From Macrotis lagotis (lineage: Eukaryota > Chordata > Mammalia > Peramelemorphia > Peramelidae), in NCBI RefSeq assembly GCF_037893015.1, contig NC_133658.1, forward strand, positions 140,349,822-140,413,821: a stretch of 64,000 bases of DNA, given 5' to 3'. Under the pieces are notes generated by a model. That model was not told the origin of the DNA, made no database searches, and was given only the letters and a program-made list of their open reading frames with translations. Numbering within the stretch: the first letter of the stretch is position 1; every line of letters begins with the position of its first letter. Shown one piece after another: positions 51,985-63,179 of the stretch. The position numbers were made by a program, and so were the translations under genes.

Positions 51985-52640
51985 ATTGACTGAGAGACTG
52001 GAACAGAAATTGCTGTCTCTAAACTCTATTCCCATTCAATCTTCCTGCTTTATTCGCAAAAATGAAATTTAGTTGTTGGCCTGGTCTTTTGGGGAGTAGG
52101 TGAGAAGGGGTTTCTCCTAGCTGTAGAGGGGGAACACCTGGTGCTTTATTGACCAAGGAGCAACATCCTCGGTTCTCTCTCCCTCCCTTAGGGAGTCCTG
52201 CTCTGCCTGTTGGCAGAGGTAGCTTGTGGGCCTGGTGATAGATTCTTATACGGAGATGAATGGAACAATTGTACACTTGATGTATAAAAGATGAGAGATA
52301 GGAAAAATGTTTCAGATGGCAATAACTTAGAGATGAAGCATTTCACTGTGTCAACAAACAGTGAGCTATCAGCCCTGACCCTGGCTTTGATGGTCTCATG
52401 AATACTTGTGAGCTTCAGAAGTGCTGGGCTATATTCTTGTTACACATGGGCTTAGCTAGGATAAAAGTGTCCCATCTTCCCTACTCCTGCTGACTCTCCC
52501 TCATCCACCAATCTGACTTCTGGAAGAATTCTGAACTCATTTTCTTGAAGACAAAGGCTAACAAAAGCCCAGTACTTGAAGTCCCTGACTGAAAAAAAAA
52601 TCATTTTTAAGATAAAGAGAGCATCTGGGCTCCAGGCCTG
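51985..52640. other. Unique sequence, no gene called
   Basis: 52060-52260 is GC-richer and holds an 85-codon minus frame (52019-52276) without recognisable domain. Confidence 0.4.
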
Positions 52641-52644
52641 CCCC

Positions 52645-52830
52645 CTCAAATGTCACTTACTAGTTGTATGATCTAGGATAAGTCAATTCAGCTCTATGAG
52701 CCTCAGTTTCTTTATTTGTAAAATAGTGATAATGATGTTTGCTCTGTCAATCTCACACCTTTTTCATATTTATCAAATGAGACAAAGTTCTTGGTAAACT
52801 CTAAATCCTATAAAAATGCCAGTTAATAGC
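52645..52830 (+). mobile_element. MIR SINE
   Basis: 'tagttgtatgatctaggataagtcaa' and 'gcctcagtttctttatttgtaaaatagtgataatgatg'. Confidence 0.7.
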
Positions 52831-52834
52831 TCAA

Positions 52835-52960
52835 TTCAACAAACACTTCTTAAGTATCTCTTATATGTGAAAGGCCCTGGGGATACAAAACTACAACACA
52901 AGTTTTTCTGTCAAGAAGTTTATGGTCTAATGAGGGGAATAAAAATAATTATGATATAAA
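52835..52960 (-). mobile_element. L2 3' end
   Basis: 'caacaaacacttcttaagtatctcttatatgtg...ggccctggggatacaaaac' reversed. Confidence 0.75.
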
Positions 52961-52964
52961 TGTT

Positions 52965-53185
52965 GCAACAGTACATAGGACATTGGACTTGGAATAAGAA
53001 AGACGCATCTTCCTGAGTTTAAATCTTACTTCAGACACTTAACTAGCTCTGTGACCTTTGGCTAAGTCATTTAACTTTGTTTTACCTCAGTTTCCTCATT
53101 CCTAAAAGGAACTGGAGAAGGAAATGGCAGAAAATCCCAAAATAGAGTCACAAAGTGTGGAACATGACTGATCAGCTCAACAAGA
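52965..53185 (+). mobile_element. MAR1 SINE, somewhat shortened
   Basis: CORE 'cctcagtttcctcattcctaaaaggaactggagaaggaaatgg' and tail 'gtggaacatgactgatc'. Confidence 0.8.
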
Positions 53186-53189
53186 ATAA

Positions 53190-54235
53190 TGGGGTCTAGC
53201 CATTGAAACCCCAATGTGAGAGCATGTGCTTTTAAAGGGATGTCATAGAATAGAATATTTTTATATACTTACTGTGTGATGAAAAAAAGAACCTTTTTTG
53301 ATTGGCTGCTGAGCACAGCTCTGTTTTAAAAAAGCACTAAATGGTGAAATTATATTTTCTTTCCTGGCTGCAGGATCCCTCTTGCCATTATCTTCCAAGT
53401 GTGTGGAGGGGCCATCAACCCTCTCTTATTGGGGTCGGGGTTCACGTAATCCTATTTCTTCTCATTGGCATATGTATTCTTTCCTGATATTAGGAGGAGG
53501 TATTAGAGAAACCTGGGATTTAATGAACCTTAAAAGATTAAGAATGAGTCAGGAACTGAACCAGGGTTTGGTAGCAGCTGAGCCTGTAAGCCAGCTCAGC
53601 ACCAAGGACAGACCTATTTGACCCAGCCCAGCAATTTATCAAATCTACAACCAAGGCATTATTGTCTGCAAGCAAGGAAGTGACTTTGTCCATCACCTAG
53701 GTTGCGTTCAGAATTTAGTTTGGTGGGATGAATACTTTATAATAACCATTTGAAGTTTGAACCCATTCTCCTCAGGGAAAGAATATGCACTCATTTTTAA
53801 GTTGACCAATGATATAACTGTAACTAGTGATTAATATTGGGTAGAAAATAATGGAATGAGGGTGTCAGTCAATAGTTTAGAAGCTCCAACTCCTTAGGGC
53901 TACTTCCAGGGCTTTTAGGAGAAGTAGAGGTTTCAGAATTACTAGTAAAAGTGGAGATAGGAATGAAGACCCTCACACCCCACCCCGATCCCATGACCTA
54001 TATAAGGTAACACGTAGTGTGGTCAAAATTTAGTGTGGATTTGTATGGTATAGGCACTCAGAGCTCCCTTAGCAACTTCTAGATATTCTAATCTGGGAGT
54101 CATTTTATTCTTGGAGTCTCCAGAAATTTTCAGGGCATTACAGGGTGCATACTCGTAAAAAGCTACCTTAGCATCCATATGAGCAAAGTTCCAGGAAAGA
54201 TTTGAGAAAGGAGAAACTTTCACCTGGGGATGGGT
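53190..54235. other. Unique sequence, no gene called
   Basis: An acceptor-like pyrimidine tract ends at 53373 but no convincing exon follows. Frames of 66-79 codons only. Confidence 0.4.
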
Positions 54236-54239
54236 AGTC

Positions 54240-54490
54240 AGAAAATAATAATAAAAATAACAATAACAATAATAGCATTTACATTGTTCTCTTTGGTTTA
54301 CAAAAAGATTTACACATATTATTTCATTTTCTTCTTAAAATAACCCTGGAAGGAAAGTAACATAATGTCTTCACTTTACAAATAAGTAAATTGTGACTTA
54401 AAATGGTTAGTGACTTATCCAGGGACACAGAAATGAGGCCACATTTCAACTCTGGTTTATGCAGAGTCCAGAATACCATCTGAGTAAATC
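54240..54490 (-). mobile_element. MIR SINE with (AATAAC)n end
   Basis: A microsatellite at 54240-54275 adjoins the tail. Then 'ctggaaggaaagtaacataatgtcttcactttac' CORE, degraded. Confidence 0.6.
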
Positions 54491-54614
54491 CAAGGGAAGA
54501 ATTATTGTTGTTATTCACTCTGACTCAGCACTCAATATCTACAGAATCTGATTTCATTATTTCTCTCATTGTTCCTTTTATTTCGTGAGAGGAATACTCC
54601 TTAAAAGGCTTCTT

Positions 54615-54695
54615 TAACCAATCAATCAATCAATCAATTAACATTTTTTAAATGCCTATTCTTTGCCAGGCATTGTGCAGAGCCCTTGAGAGAAG
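54615..54695 (-). mobile_element. L2 3' end
   Basis: '(caat)n', then 'ttctttgccaggcattgtgcagagccc'. Confidence 0.75.
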
Positions 54696-54699
54696 GGTC

Positions 54700-55030
54700 A
54701 CATCTTATTTGCTCACTGGAGTTCAAGAGGGCAGTCAGGTGTCCCAAGTAAGGCCCCACAGACCCAACCCAGCTGTGGTCCCTGGGTAAGCAGGATCAAC
54801 AAAATGTTTGCTTGGCAAAGTTGATTTTCTAGCTTGTGGTGGCGAGAGAGGTTGGTGGAGGGGTGGAGTGGGTTATGAGCTAATCAACAGCAATATATGG
54901 CAGGGTACAAATATGAGGCTGAAATTTGTCATAGTGTCTGATAATGGGATGAGATCCAGTAAGGGGGGGACCTGAGAGGTCACCCCAACTGGGAGTAGGA
55001 AGAGTAAGAGAAAAACCAGACAAAACTGAC
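54700..55030. other. Unassigned sequence
   Basis: Nothing recognised. Confidence 0.4.
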
Positions 55031-55034
55031 CCTT

Positions 55035-55165
55035 GGATACTTACCCTACTCACTTAATAGGCATAACTTTGTTAAGTCACCATTACCTCTCCAAGGCTCA
55101 ATTTTCCCACTGTGGGAATAATAGTAATAGTATATTGATATCTCAGTGGGCTGTTATCAAGATAG
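55035..55165 (+). mobile_element. MIR fragment
   Basis: 'ctctccaaggctcaattttcccactgtgggaataatag'. Confidence 0.55.
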
Positions 55166-55169
55166 CAAG

Positions 55170-56500
55170 CTAAGATGAATATTGAAACTGGGAGTTGGGA
55201 GGACATCTGAACTCAAACCCATCTTAAGAGAAAATGGCTTCCCTGTAAACCCTTAAAAGTTTTAGAATCTACTTCTGACTTTTCTCAGCTTTGTCAAAGA
55301 AATTTCCAGAGGAAACAACCCTTTGAATTGGGAAAAATGAGTGTGACTCTTAGACCTGGACTCAAGCTTCTAAGAGACAAGTGGTCCCTTCTGGGACCAG
55401 TTAGACTCTGAGTAGCCTCTGTCTGACATCCATGCCGCAGAGCAAGCCATGGCAAGAAGTCTGCTCCCTTTGTGGGGGTAGGGATGAGGATAGAGGGGGA
55501 GGGGAAGGGAAGCTCAGAAACAGCAGCTGTAATTAAAATCTTTTTTTACCCTGCTCTTTCCCCCAGCAAGGGGTTATTCTTGGTGCTTGGCATGGATGTG
55601 TGGCAGGAGGAAGAGGTAGGGAGGGAGGAGTAGGGTGTGAGTAAAAGGCTGTTTTTGACCTCCCTGGACCTCCCGGGTTACTGAATTTGGAATCTGGAGG
55701 AGAAAAATATTCTTAAGTCTCCTCAGCAGGTGGGTCCTTAGCCTACCTCTGAGCTAGGTCACAGCCACAGCTAGCACCTTCCAACCTTCTGTTCTCAGAC
55801 TCCATCACCTTCTTTCAAAGGAAGGAGTCAGTCAAAGAATTTAGCATTTGCTGACTAATCTGGTTAAACCGTAGGCCCCAGAGGTTTTTATTTTGAGTGT
55901 CAGGTCTAGTTGTGAACATATTCTTGAAGGGAGAATGCTCAGGCCTTTTGTGAAAATGGGGGATGAATCAGATGTTAGACTGAATTAACCATTTAAGTGA
56001 GATCATCATGGCTTTGCTCTCGGAGACTGGATGAACAAAATGAAAATTATGATAGTTCCTATCAAACTGAAGGGCTTCAAGTAGGAGCCCACTTGGGTAG
56101 CTATTGTCAGAAGGCCAGACCAGCTAAATTCTGAGGGATTCATATCTAGTAGATTGGCCAAAAGATGAGGAGCTTTGGGGCTAGTGTGAGTCATGAAATC
56201 AGTCTTTTAAGGTGTGGAAAGACCATTATGTGCCTGGTTGTACCATAGCAACTTTTTCTTTGTGGATACTCTTGTGCTGCGTTGAGGAGTTCCAGGGTTC
56301 CCAGGGACATGGTTTGAGATCTTGTGGCTGTTATCTTCACAAGTATAGAAAACGGGAACCACCTGGCTTGGTGGGCACACCCTGTGCATGTCCTGCCAAC
56401 TATCAATGCAACTAGAAGCAACTAAATTTGCAAATGTCATTCAAACCTGAGTCTAGAAATGGGCCTCTATCTCAGAGCCATAGCTATCAAATTTTTTTCT
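55170..56500. other. Longest repeat-poor stretch; no gene called
   Basis: About 1.3 kb without recognised repeats; 55430-55760 is GC-richer, with 'cagcagctgtaattaaaat' near 55523. Frames up to 77 codons at 56191-56440 overlap on both strands with no domain or splice pair. Confidence 0.4.
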
Positions 56501-56504
56501 TAGG

Positions 56505-56785
56505 ATAAGCTGTGTAAAATATATTCTGTCAAGGAATCTGGGGGCAGGGTGGAGATTGATGGGCCAAGGAGGAAGCCTATACCAACTAGTGGCTTCCTAT
56601 TTTAACTATTTTTATTTTAAATTTAAACTTAATTTTAAATTATTTTAAACTATTATTTAATTATATTCCTATTTTAACTATTCAAGCCTATTGTTTCTAG
56701 GCTTCTGAAGTATTCTTAAATTCTGAAGAAATTTAAATGCTGTCTGTGTTTTCCACATTTTGGCAACCTGGGATAAAACCCTAGG
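56505..56785. other. AT-rich unassigned sequence
   Basis: A 'tatttta/tttaaa' low-complexity core lies at 56600-56690. Confidence 0.4.
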
Positions 56786-56789
56786 CCCT

Positions 56790-57830
56790 CCATATTTGTT
56801 ATTGTTCAGTTGTTTTTCAATAATGTCCAACTTTTTTTGACTCCATTGCATTTTCTTCTTTTTTTTCTTTTTTCTAATTACAAGCAAAGATAGTTTTCAA
56901 TATTTATTCTTTTACAAGCTTTTGAGTTCTACATATTTTACTATCCTCCTTTCCTTTCTCTCTCCCTATGTCAAGGAGCAATCTGATATAGATTGTACAT
57001 ATATAATTTTGTTTAACATATTTCCATTTTAATCATATTGCGAAAGAGGAATTAGAACTAAGGGGGGGGGGGGAACCACGAGAAAGAAAGAAAAAAAAAA
57101 CAAAAGAAGTTTTAAAGAGTGAACATAGCATATTTTGTTCTGCATTCTCCATAGTTTTTTCTCTGGATATGGATGGCATTATCCATAGCTGGTCTCTCAG
57201 GTTGTATCAATTACTGAACTGCTTAAAAGAGCTGTGTACATTATAGTTGGTCATCTCACAATGTTGTTAATATGAATAATGTTCTCCTGGTTCTTTTCAT
57301 TTCATTCAACATCAGTTCATGCAAGTTTTTCTAGGCTTTTCTGTGATTTCTTACAAAACAATAGTACTCCATCACATTCAGAATTTGTTCAGCCATCAGT
57401 TGATGAACATCACCTCAATTTCCAATTCTTTACTACTACAAAAAGAGCTGCTATATGTGAGCATTTCCCTTTTTTATGATCTTTTTGGGATATAGATCTA
57501 ATAGTGTATTGCTGGATCAAAGGGTTTGCCCAGCTTTATTTCCCTTTAATCTCCCTTTGGGTATAGTTTCTCCAGAATGGTTGGATCAGTTCACAACTCC
57601 ACCAATGCTACATTAGTGACCCAGTTTTCCACCGCAGATATTGGAGTGGTTTGTCATTTCCTTCTTCAACTTTTTTTACAGATGAGGAAACTGAAGCAAA
57701 CATTATTAAGTGACTTGCCAAGGGTCATGAAGCCATAAATGTCTGAGACTAGATTTGAACTCAGAAAGGAGAATCTTCCTCCACTCCAGGTTTGGTATTC
57801 TGTGCACTGTGGTGCCACCTAGCTGCTCCC
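56790..57830 (-). mobile_element. MAR1 SINE split by an L1
   Basis: The tail half (56790-56862, 'ttattgttcagttgtttttcaataatgtccaac') is separated from the body and head (57628-57830, 'gatattggagtggtttgtcatttccttc' to 'gtgccacctagctgctcc') by L1 sequence. Confidence 0.85.
56866..57627 (-). mobile_element. L1 LINE 3' end nested in MAR1
   Basis: A T-rich start, 'acaagcaaagatagttttcaat', 'gatatagattgtacatatata', 'tggatatggatggcattatcc', 'ttccaattctttactactac' and 'ccagaatggttggatcagttc' give L1 3'UTR to ORF2 C-terminus in minus order. Contains a G11 run at 57063-57073. Confidence 0.88.
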
Positions 57831-57834
57831 AGTT

Positions 57835-58500
57835 ATGCCCTCCACTCTAGTTATATGCTATTTTTTCTAAACCATATGTTGGATTCAAGGGTTTTCACTA
57901 TAAAACCTACCAGATTCCCTCTCAGGCAATCTGTTAAGCACAGCACCCTAGTCTTGAAAAGTTTCCTCTCATTCAGTTCAACAAGTATTTGTTATACTCC
58001 CTTCTATGAACAAAGACATCATAACCAGTATAATCATTCCTTCCATGTTGCAGTTTCAGTATATGTAGATTGTCATAAGAAATTAAATGGTAATTTGAGG
58101 GGTTTGTGGATGCCACAGACACACATAAAGACCAGCAGATAATAAGAAAAAATTTAGAAATTCAGAAATGCATAAAATATGTTTACAGCATTGTATACTA
58201 ACATCATATTTTATCTTTTAATACTATAAATACTATACACAATTTCTTCCCTGATATGAAGGGAGGACCAAAAAAACCTGATGTGTATTTTCCAGGTCAT
58301 GAAGGCACTGTACCCCTAACCACCACGATGTAGAAAGGATAATTATTTAAGCCACTATCCTTTTTTTTTTGTCTGGAATTTTCAATTAATTAAAGAGATG
58401 GTGGGTATTTAGAAAGTGCAAAATAAACATGGTAAGTATGTAAGAGAGATAGTAACAAAATACTAACACCTTTCCTACCATCATTGCAACTAGAAATAGC
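57835..58500. other. Mostly unassigned, small L2 piece
   Basis: 'ttcagttcaacaagtatttgttatactcccttctatgaac' (57975-58015) is a reversed L2 end. A 116-codon frame (57792-58142) starts in the SINE and is not supported. Confidence 0.4.
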
Positions 58501-58507
58501 TAAGTTT

Positions 58508-58612
58508 CAATCAATCAAACTACTCATCAATTGAGCAGGAAGCATTTTTTAAGCTCCAGCTGAGCCCTAGGTAGTGCTAATCTTTGGGACACAAAAGCAA
58601 AAACATTTTTTA
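58508..58612 (-). mobile_element. L2 3' end
   Basis: 'gagcaggaagcattttttaagctccagctgagccctagg' reversed terminus, degraded. Confidence 0.55.
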
Positions 58613-58655
58613 CAAAGGTTAAAAAAATCTAATCCTTACTTTACAAATGTTTTTT

Positions 58656-58745
58656 AACTTTAAAGATAAAGCAGTACATATAAAATATATAAGTATATAA
58701 ATACACATAAAAACTTTAAAGATAAAATGTACATATAAAGTATGC
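58656..58745. repeat. Tandem duplication, ~50-bp unit
   Basis: 'aactttaaagataaa' followed by 'tacatataaa' occurs at about 58657 and again at about 58709. Confidence 0.7.
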
Positions 58746-58793
58746 ATATGCTATATACTAAGACTGTTGGAGATAGGAAAAGTTTTAGTAACT

Positions 58794-58827
<34 letters not shown>
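58794..58827. repeat. (TG)n microsatellite
   Basis: About 17 TG units. Confidence 0.95.
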
Positions 58828-58830
<3 letters not shown>

Positions 58831-58841
58831 AGACTGGGGAG

Positions 58842-59002
58842 GGTTTTTTTTTTTTTTAGGTTTTTGCAAGGCAATGGGGTTAAGTGGCTTGCCCAAGGCC
58901 ACACAGCTACATAATCATTAAGTGTCTGAGGCCAGATTTGAACTCTGGTACTCCTGACTCCAGGGCTGGTGCTCTATCCACTGCGCCACCTAACTGCCCC
59001 TA
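58842..59002 (-). mobile_element. Short tRNA-derived SINE, complete
   Basis: Poly(T), 'gcaaggcaatggggttaagtggcttgcc' to 'gcgccacctaactgcccc'. Long intact A-tail, low divergence. Confidence 0.92.
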
Positions 59003-59009
59003 AAGGGTC

Positions 59010-59345
59010 AGGTTTAAATGTCAAACAGGAGTTTATATTTGATTCTAGAGGTAAGAGGGAGTCATTGGAGTTTATTCAGTGGGTGAGTGACATTCCCAGA
59101 CTTAGACTTTTGGAGAATCACTTTGACAGCTGAAGATATATTGGAGTAGGAAGAGAGGAGGCAAAAATCAAGGTGAGAAGTGATGAGGGTCTGAACAAGG
59201 ATAGTAGCTGTATGATTCTGGATAAAGTGATGCTTGTGAGATAGGTTGGGGAGGTAGAAATGAGTTTTGGCAAATAATTGAATCTGTATGGTGAGTGAGA
59301 ATGAGGAATAAGGGAAGACACAGGTTGTGAAGGTGGGTGATTGGA
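59010..59345 (-). mobile_element. L2 ORF2 fragment
   Basis: 'atttgattctagaggtaagagggagtcattggagtttattc' and 'gagaatcactttgacagctg' reversed. Confidence 0.75.
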
Positions 59346-59349
59346 TAAA

Positions 59350-59570
59350 TATGTCTTCCCTTCCTTTAGAGCCTTCCCCATCACTACCTTATATCTCTCT
59401 GCATATATCTTGTGTATAATTATTTTTGTCCATGGAGTCCTCCCAAAAGAATGGAATAGTCCTTGAGGATGGGAATTGTTTTTACCTTTGCTTTGTCTTG
59501 CAGAATTTAGCACAAAGCCGCAAATGGAACAAGTGCTTAAAAATACTTGTTGATTGATTGACTGGAAGAG
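59350..59570 (+). mobile_element. L2 3' end, opposite orientation
   Basis: 'gatgggaattgtttttacc' and 'gcttaaaaatacttgttgattgattga'. Confidence 0.75.
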
Positions 59571-59574
59571 AGGT

Positions 59575-59925
59575 GCATGTTATTTCTGAATTTATTCTTT
59601 CCCTTATAAATAAATCCTATGAAACATCCCAGGGTGGTGGCAGGGGGGAAGGAAAAGAGAAATAGAATTTGGGAATTTGAAATGTTTTAAGGCTAATGAT
59701 CAGAGCATGACAGATTCTTGTGGGCAGTGGGTTTTGAGTTTTAAGAAAGGTATTAAATCATTTAGAAATTTTAATAGAGGAAATCTATGACTAAGATTGA
59801 TCTTTTAGGGTTGCATAGTGAACCCATCCCTAGGGAAATGAAGATGTGAGCACTAAATATCTGATGGTCTTCCAGTAGGTGGAGGAAGTAGAGGGAAAAA
59901 CAATATACTGGGATCAGAGAATGAT
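59575..59925. other. Unassigned sequence
   Basis: Nothing recognised. Confidence 0.4.
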
Positions 59926-59928
59926 TTT

Positions 59929-60629
59929 TCTTTCTTTTCTTTTTTTTAAATTCAAATCTTATTTTTTAAAATTTTAAAATTTAAAATTTTTTAAATTAAA
60001 CATTTTTTTCTTTTATTTCTTTTATTAAAGATTTTATTTGAGTTTTACAATTTTCCCCCCAATCTTACATCCCTCCCCCCCACAGAAAGCAATCTGTCCA
60101 TGTTGTACATTGATCCAAATTGATTGTGATGAGAGAGGAATCATATCCTTAAGGAAGAAACAAAAAAGTATAAGAGATAGCAAGATCAGACAATAAGATA
60201 TCAGGTTTTTTCCCTAAATTAAAGGAAATAATCCTTTTACTTTGTTCAAACTCCGCAGTTGTTTCTCTGGATACAGATGGTATTCTCCATTGCAGAGAAC
60301 CCCAAAGTGTCCCTGATTGTTGCACTAATGGAATGAGTGAATCCATCAAGGTTGATCATCACCCCCATGTTGCTGTTACGGTATACAGTGTTTTTCTGGT
60401 TCTGCTCATCTCACTCAGCATCAGTTCATGCAGATCCCTCCAGGCTTCCCTGAATTCCCATCCCTCCTGGTTTCTAGTAGAACAATAGTGTTCCATGACA
60501 TACATATACCACAGTTTGCTAAGCCATTCCCCAGTTGAAGGACATCTATTTGATTTCCAATTCTTTGCCACTACAAACAGGACTGCTATGAATATTTTTG
60601 TAGAAGTGATGTTTTTACCCTTTTTCTTC
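59929..60629 (-). mobile_element. 5'-truncated L1 with perfect 16-bp target duplication
   Basis: A 701-bp minus-strand L1 (T-rich end, 3'UTR, ORF2 C-terminus). It lies between exact repeats 'atcagagaatgatttt' at 59913-59928 and 60630-60645. Close relative of 17822-18793. Confidence 0.95.
60359..60629 (-). pseudogene. L1 ORF2 C-terminal fragment
   Basis: A 90-codon minus frame contains 'IFIAVLFVVAKNWKSNRCPS', 'GEWLSKLWYMYVMEHYCSTR' and 'LHELMLSEMSRTRKTLY', the extreme C-terminal region of L1 ORF2p. It parallels the copy at 18190-18420. Its first residues lie in the target duplication, so the fragment starts where reverse transcription stopped. No catalytic domain is present. Confidence 0.92.
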
Positions 60630-60649
60630 ATCAGAGAATGATTTTCTCA

Positions 60650-60960
60650 TCAAAATAGAGCTCTTTATCTGGAACACCTCTACTCCTGCCCCTGACAGGT
60701 ATTCCCCCGCCTAGTTTTATTTACTCTGACTTCTTTGTAGCCTAGAATTTTTGAAAAAACTGAACTTACTAATCTCAAAAAAAGCCAAGTGCGAAAGTAG
60801 AGCTAGAAGACAAGTTTACTCTTTTTCTACCAGAGTGACTCTTGGGGAAGAACTACCATGCCAATCCTCTTATCTGCCCACTCACTTTTCCTCAAACTAC
60901 TCCATAATTAGAGCCTGGGAGAAGAAAGATGGACCAGGAGTTAAGCAGATTGTTCTCCTG
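60650..60960. other. Unassigned sequence
   Basis: Nothing recognised; the 171-codon frame at 60751 enters the following pyrimidine tract. Confidence 0.4.
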
Positions 60961-60964
60961 CTAA

Positions 60965-61197
60965 AAGGAACTTCCTTTCTTCCTTCCCTTTTTTTCTTTT
61001 CTTCCTTCCTTCTATCCTTCCTCCCTCCTTCTTCCCTCCCTCCCTTCCTCCCCCTTCTCTCCCCCTCTGCCCCCTTACTTCTTCCCCCTCCTTCCTCCTT
61101 TCTTCCTTCCTTCCTTTCTTCCTTCCTTCAATTCTTCCATTCATCCATCCATCCTTCTTTCCACCCTTTCTTCCTTACTTCCTCTTCCTCCTTCTAT
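60965..61197. repeat. Long polypyrimidine (TTCC/CTCC)n tract
   Basis: About 230 bases, almost entirely C/T on plus, with local mirror symmetry. Confidence 0.95.
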
Positions 61198-61256
61198 ATT
61201 TCCAGACCCAATCTCCTTCTGAACTCTTCTCATACATCAACAACTCCCTACTGTAC

Positions 61257-61485
61257 AGTTAGGTAATGTGGTGGATAGAGATCAGGGAGATACCAATTTC
61301 TGGGTTCAAAAATGGCCTCAGACACTTATTAGCTATGTGACTCTGGTTAAGTTGTTTAGCCTTTGTTTCAATTCCTCATCTATAAAATGATCTGGAGAAG
61401 GAAACTGCAAACTACTCCATTATCTTTGCCAAGAAAAACACAAATGTTGAAGTCTGTGTCTGACGTGACTGGACAACAACATTGG
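61257..61485 (+). mobile_element. MAR1 SINE
   Basis: 'aatgtggtggatagag', 'ctataaaatgatctggagaaggaaactgcaaactactcc' and tail 'gtctgacgtgactggac'. Retains a CpG in the tail. Confidence 0.85.
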
Positions 61486-61619
61486 ATGTTCCAAATGGAT
61501 ATTGTGAAGACACCTCAAATTTACCATATTCCAAATAGAACTCTTCCCCAAAAATCTTTCTTCTGTACTCCCCTCTTATGGTTGAGGATATCACTATACT
61601 TCCAAGTCATTCAACTCTA

Positions 61620-62460
61620 TGACTTTATTATCCCTACCCCCCCCTTCCCTTCTCTCTCTCTCTAATCAACTAATAAGAGGCTGAATCTGAATTTGAACTC
61701 AGATTCTCCCTTTTCAGGACCAGTGCTGTATCCACTGTGCCATCTAGCTGGTTCCTCCCACAACATTTCTAACATACATCTTTACTCCACTCACATAGCC
61801 ACCAGCCTAGCTCAAGCCCTAATCAGCTCTTATCTGAATGATTATGAGCCTCCTCTTTTATCTCTCTGCTTAAAATCTTCCAAATCATAAAATCTGCCAA
61901 AATGATTGCCTTAAAGTGCTTATCTGACACCTCCTATGCCTTTACTCACTAAACATCACTGGGTCCCAGTTGTCTCAAGGGTCAAATATCAATTCCTCTA
62001 GCATTGAAATCATTGTATAATCTGACTGCTTCTTACCTTCTTATTCATTTCTCCTTCCACCAGAGGTTCCAGCTCTAGTCCTCTCCCTCTTGTTACAATC
62101 CTTATCATAGTAGCCACTCTCTTCTTCCTTATTCTGGTTTCTCTGAATCCCCAGTTTCCTTCAGAATTCAACTCAAAGGCTCATTTCTGTATAGAACCTT
62201 TTCTGGTTTCCCTCTAGAGATCAGGGCCTTCCCTGCTCAAATTGCCTTGTGTTCATGTTGTATTTACTTTATATATATTAATGGATATTATATATGTTGT
62301 CTCCGTTAGATAATGTTGTCTCCCTTATTAGAGTATAAGCTCTTGGAGGTCAGGGACTGTTTTGCTTTATGCCTTTATTATTTTTTAACTTTAGCATGGT
62401 TTCTAGGACCCTGTAGATGCTTAATCAGTACTTGTTGATTCAATACAGTAATGGATTGAT
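61620..62460 (+). mobile_element. L2 LINE, RT C-terminus to 3' end
   Basis: The frame 'NISNIHLYSTHIATSLAQAL' then 'ISSYLNDYEP' aligns with the L2 'ISLIYALLSTHTAITLVQALITSHLDYC' region. After decayed middle sequence it ends in 'tagagtataagctcttggaggtcagggac' and 'gatgcttaatcagtacttgttg'. A reversed SINE-head fragment lies at 61680-61757. Confidence 0.8.
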
Positions 62461-62464
62461 TGAG

Positions 62465-62800
62465 TGACCTAGACAAATTATCCTTAAGCTGTGCTCTGAG
62501 ATTTCCCAGAGGCAACTTTGGGTGGATACAGAACAAGTCAAAAAGAGAGTCATTTTGGGAGGCCACCCAGTCAATATAAGCTCCTAGGGCCCTTAGACCT
62601 TGGCTTCTTATACACATATTTTTTCCAGATTGACAATGAATGAAGAGAAGTATGGCTCTGCCCTAAAGTGGAATGAGGCCTTTTGTATATGGTGGGAGGC
62701 TAGATCATTAGGGACGAATGGAGTTGGAGCTTTGAAGAGAGGAGAAAGATTTTGAGTCAATAGTTTGAATGGGATAGAGGATCAATAAGACAAGTCAAAC
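62465..62800. other. Unassigned sequence
   Basis: A 79-codon minus frame without domain. Confidence 0.4.
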
Positions 62801-62802
62801 CA

Positions 62803-62938
62803 GCATTTATTTATTAAATGTTGTGTATCTAGCATTGTGCTAAGTTCCAATGTACAAATAAAATAAAAAACAACACTTTCTCCCAAGGAACTCCAGGTCT
62901 AATGGGGGAAATAGCAGGCAATTATGTACTAATAAAAT
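62803..62938 (-). mobile_element. L2 3' end
   Basis: 'agcatttatttattaaatgttgtgtatctagcattgtgctaag' reversed. Confidence 0.8.
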
Positions 62939-62939
62939 A

Positions 62940-63178
62940 TTGTTGTTGTTTCAATCATGTCTGATTCTTCATGATCCCATCTGGGGTTTTCTTGGCAAAG
63001 ATATTGAAATGTTTGCCTTTTTCTTTTCTAGATCATTTTGCAGAGGAGGAATCTGAGGCAAACACAGGTAAGTGACTTGCCCAGGGTCACACACTTAGTA
63101 AGTGTCTGAGGCTAGATTTGAGCTTAAGTTTTCCTGACACCAAGGTCTGGTGCTCTATCCCTTCTAGCTACCCCACTA
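62940..63178 (-). mobile_element. MAR1 SINE, full length
   Basis: 'ttgttgttgtttcaatcatgtctgattcttcatgatccc' to head 'ttctagctacccc'. Confidence 0.92.
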
Positions 63179-63179
63179 A

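Noticed and set aside
60751-61266. 171-codon plus-strand open frame
   Set aside because: Two thirds of it is the Ser/Pro/Phe/Leu translation of the polypyrimidine tract and it has no domain.
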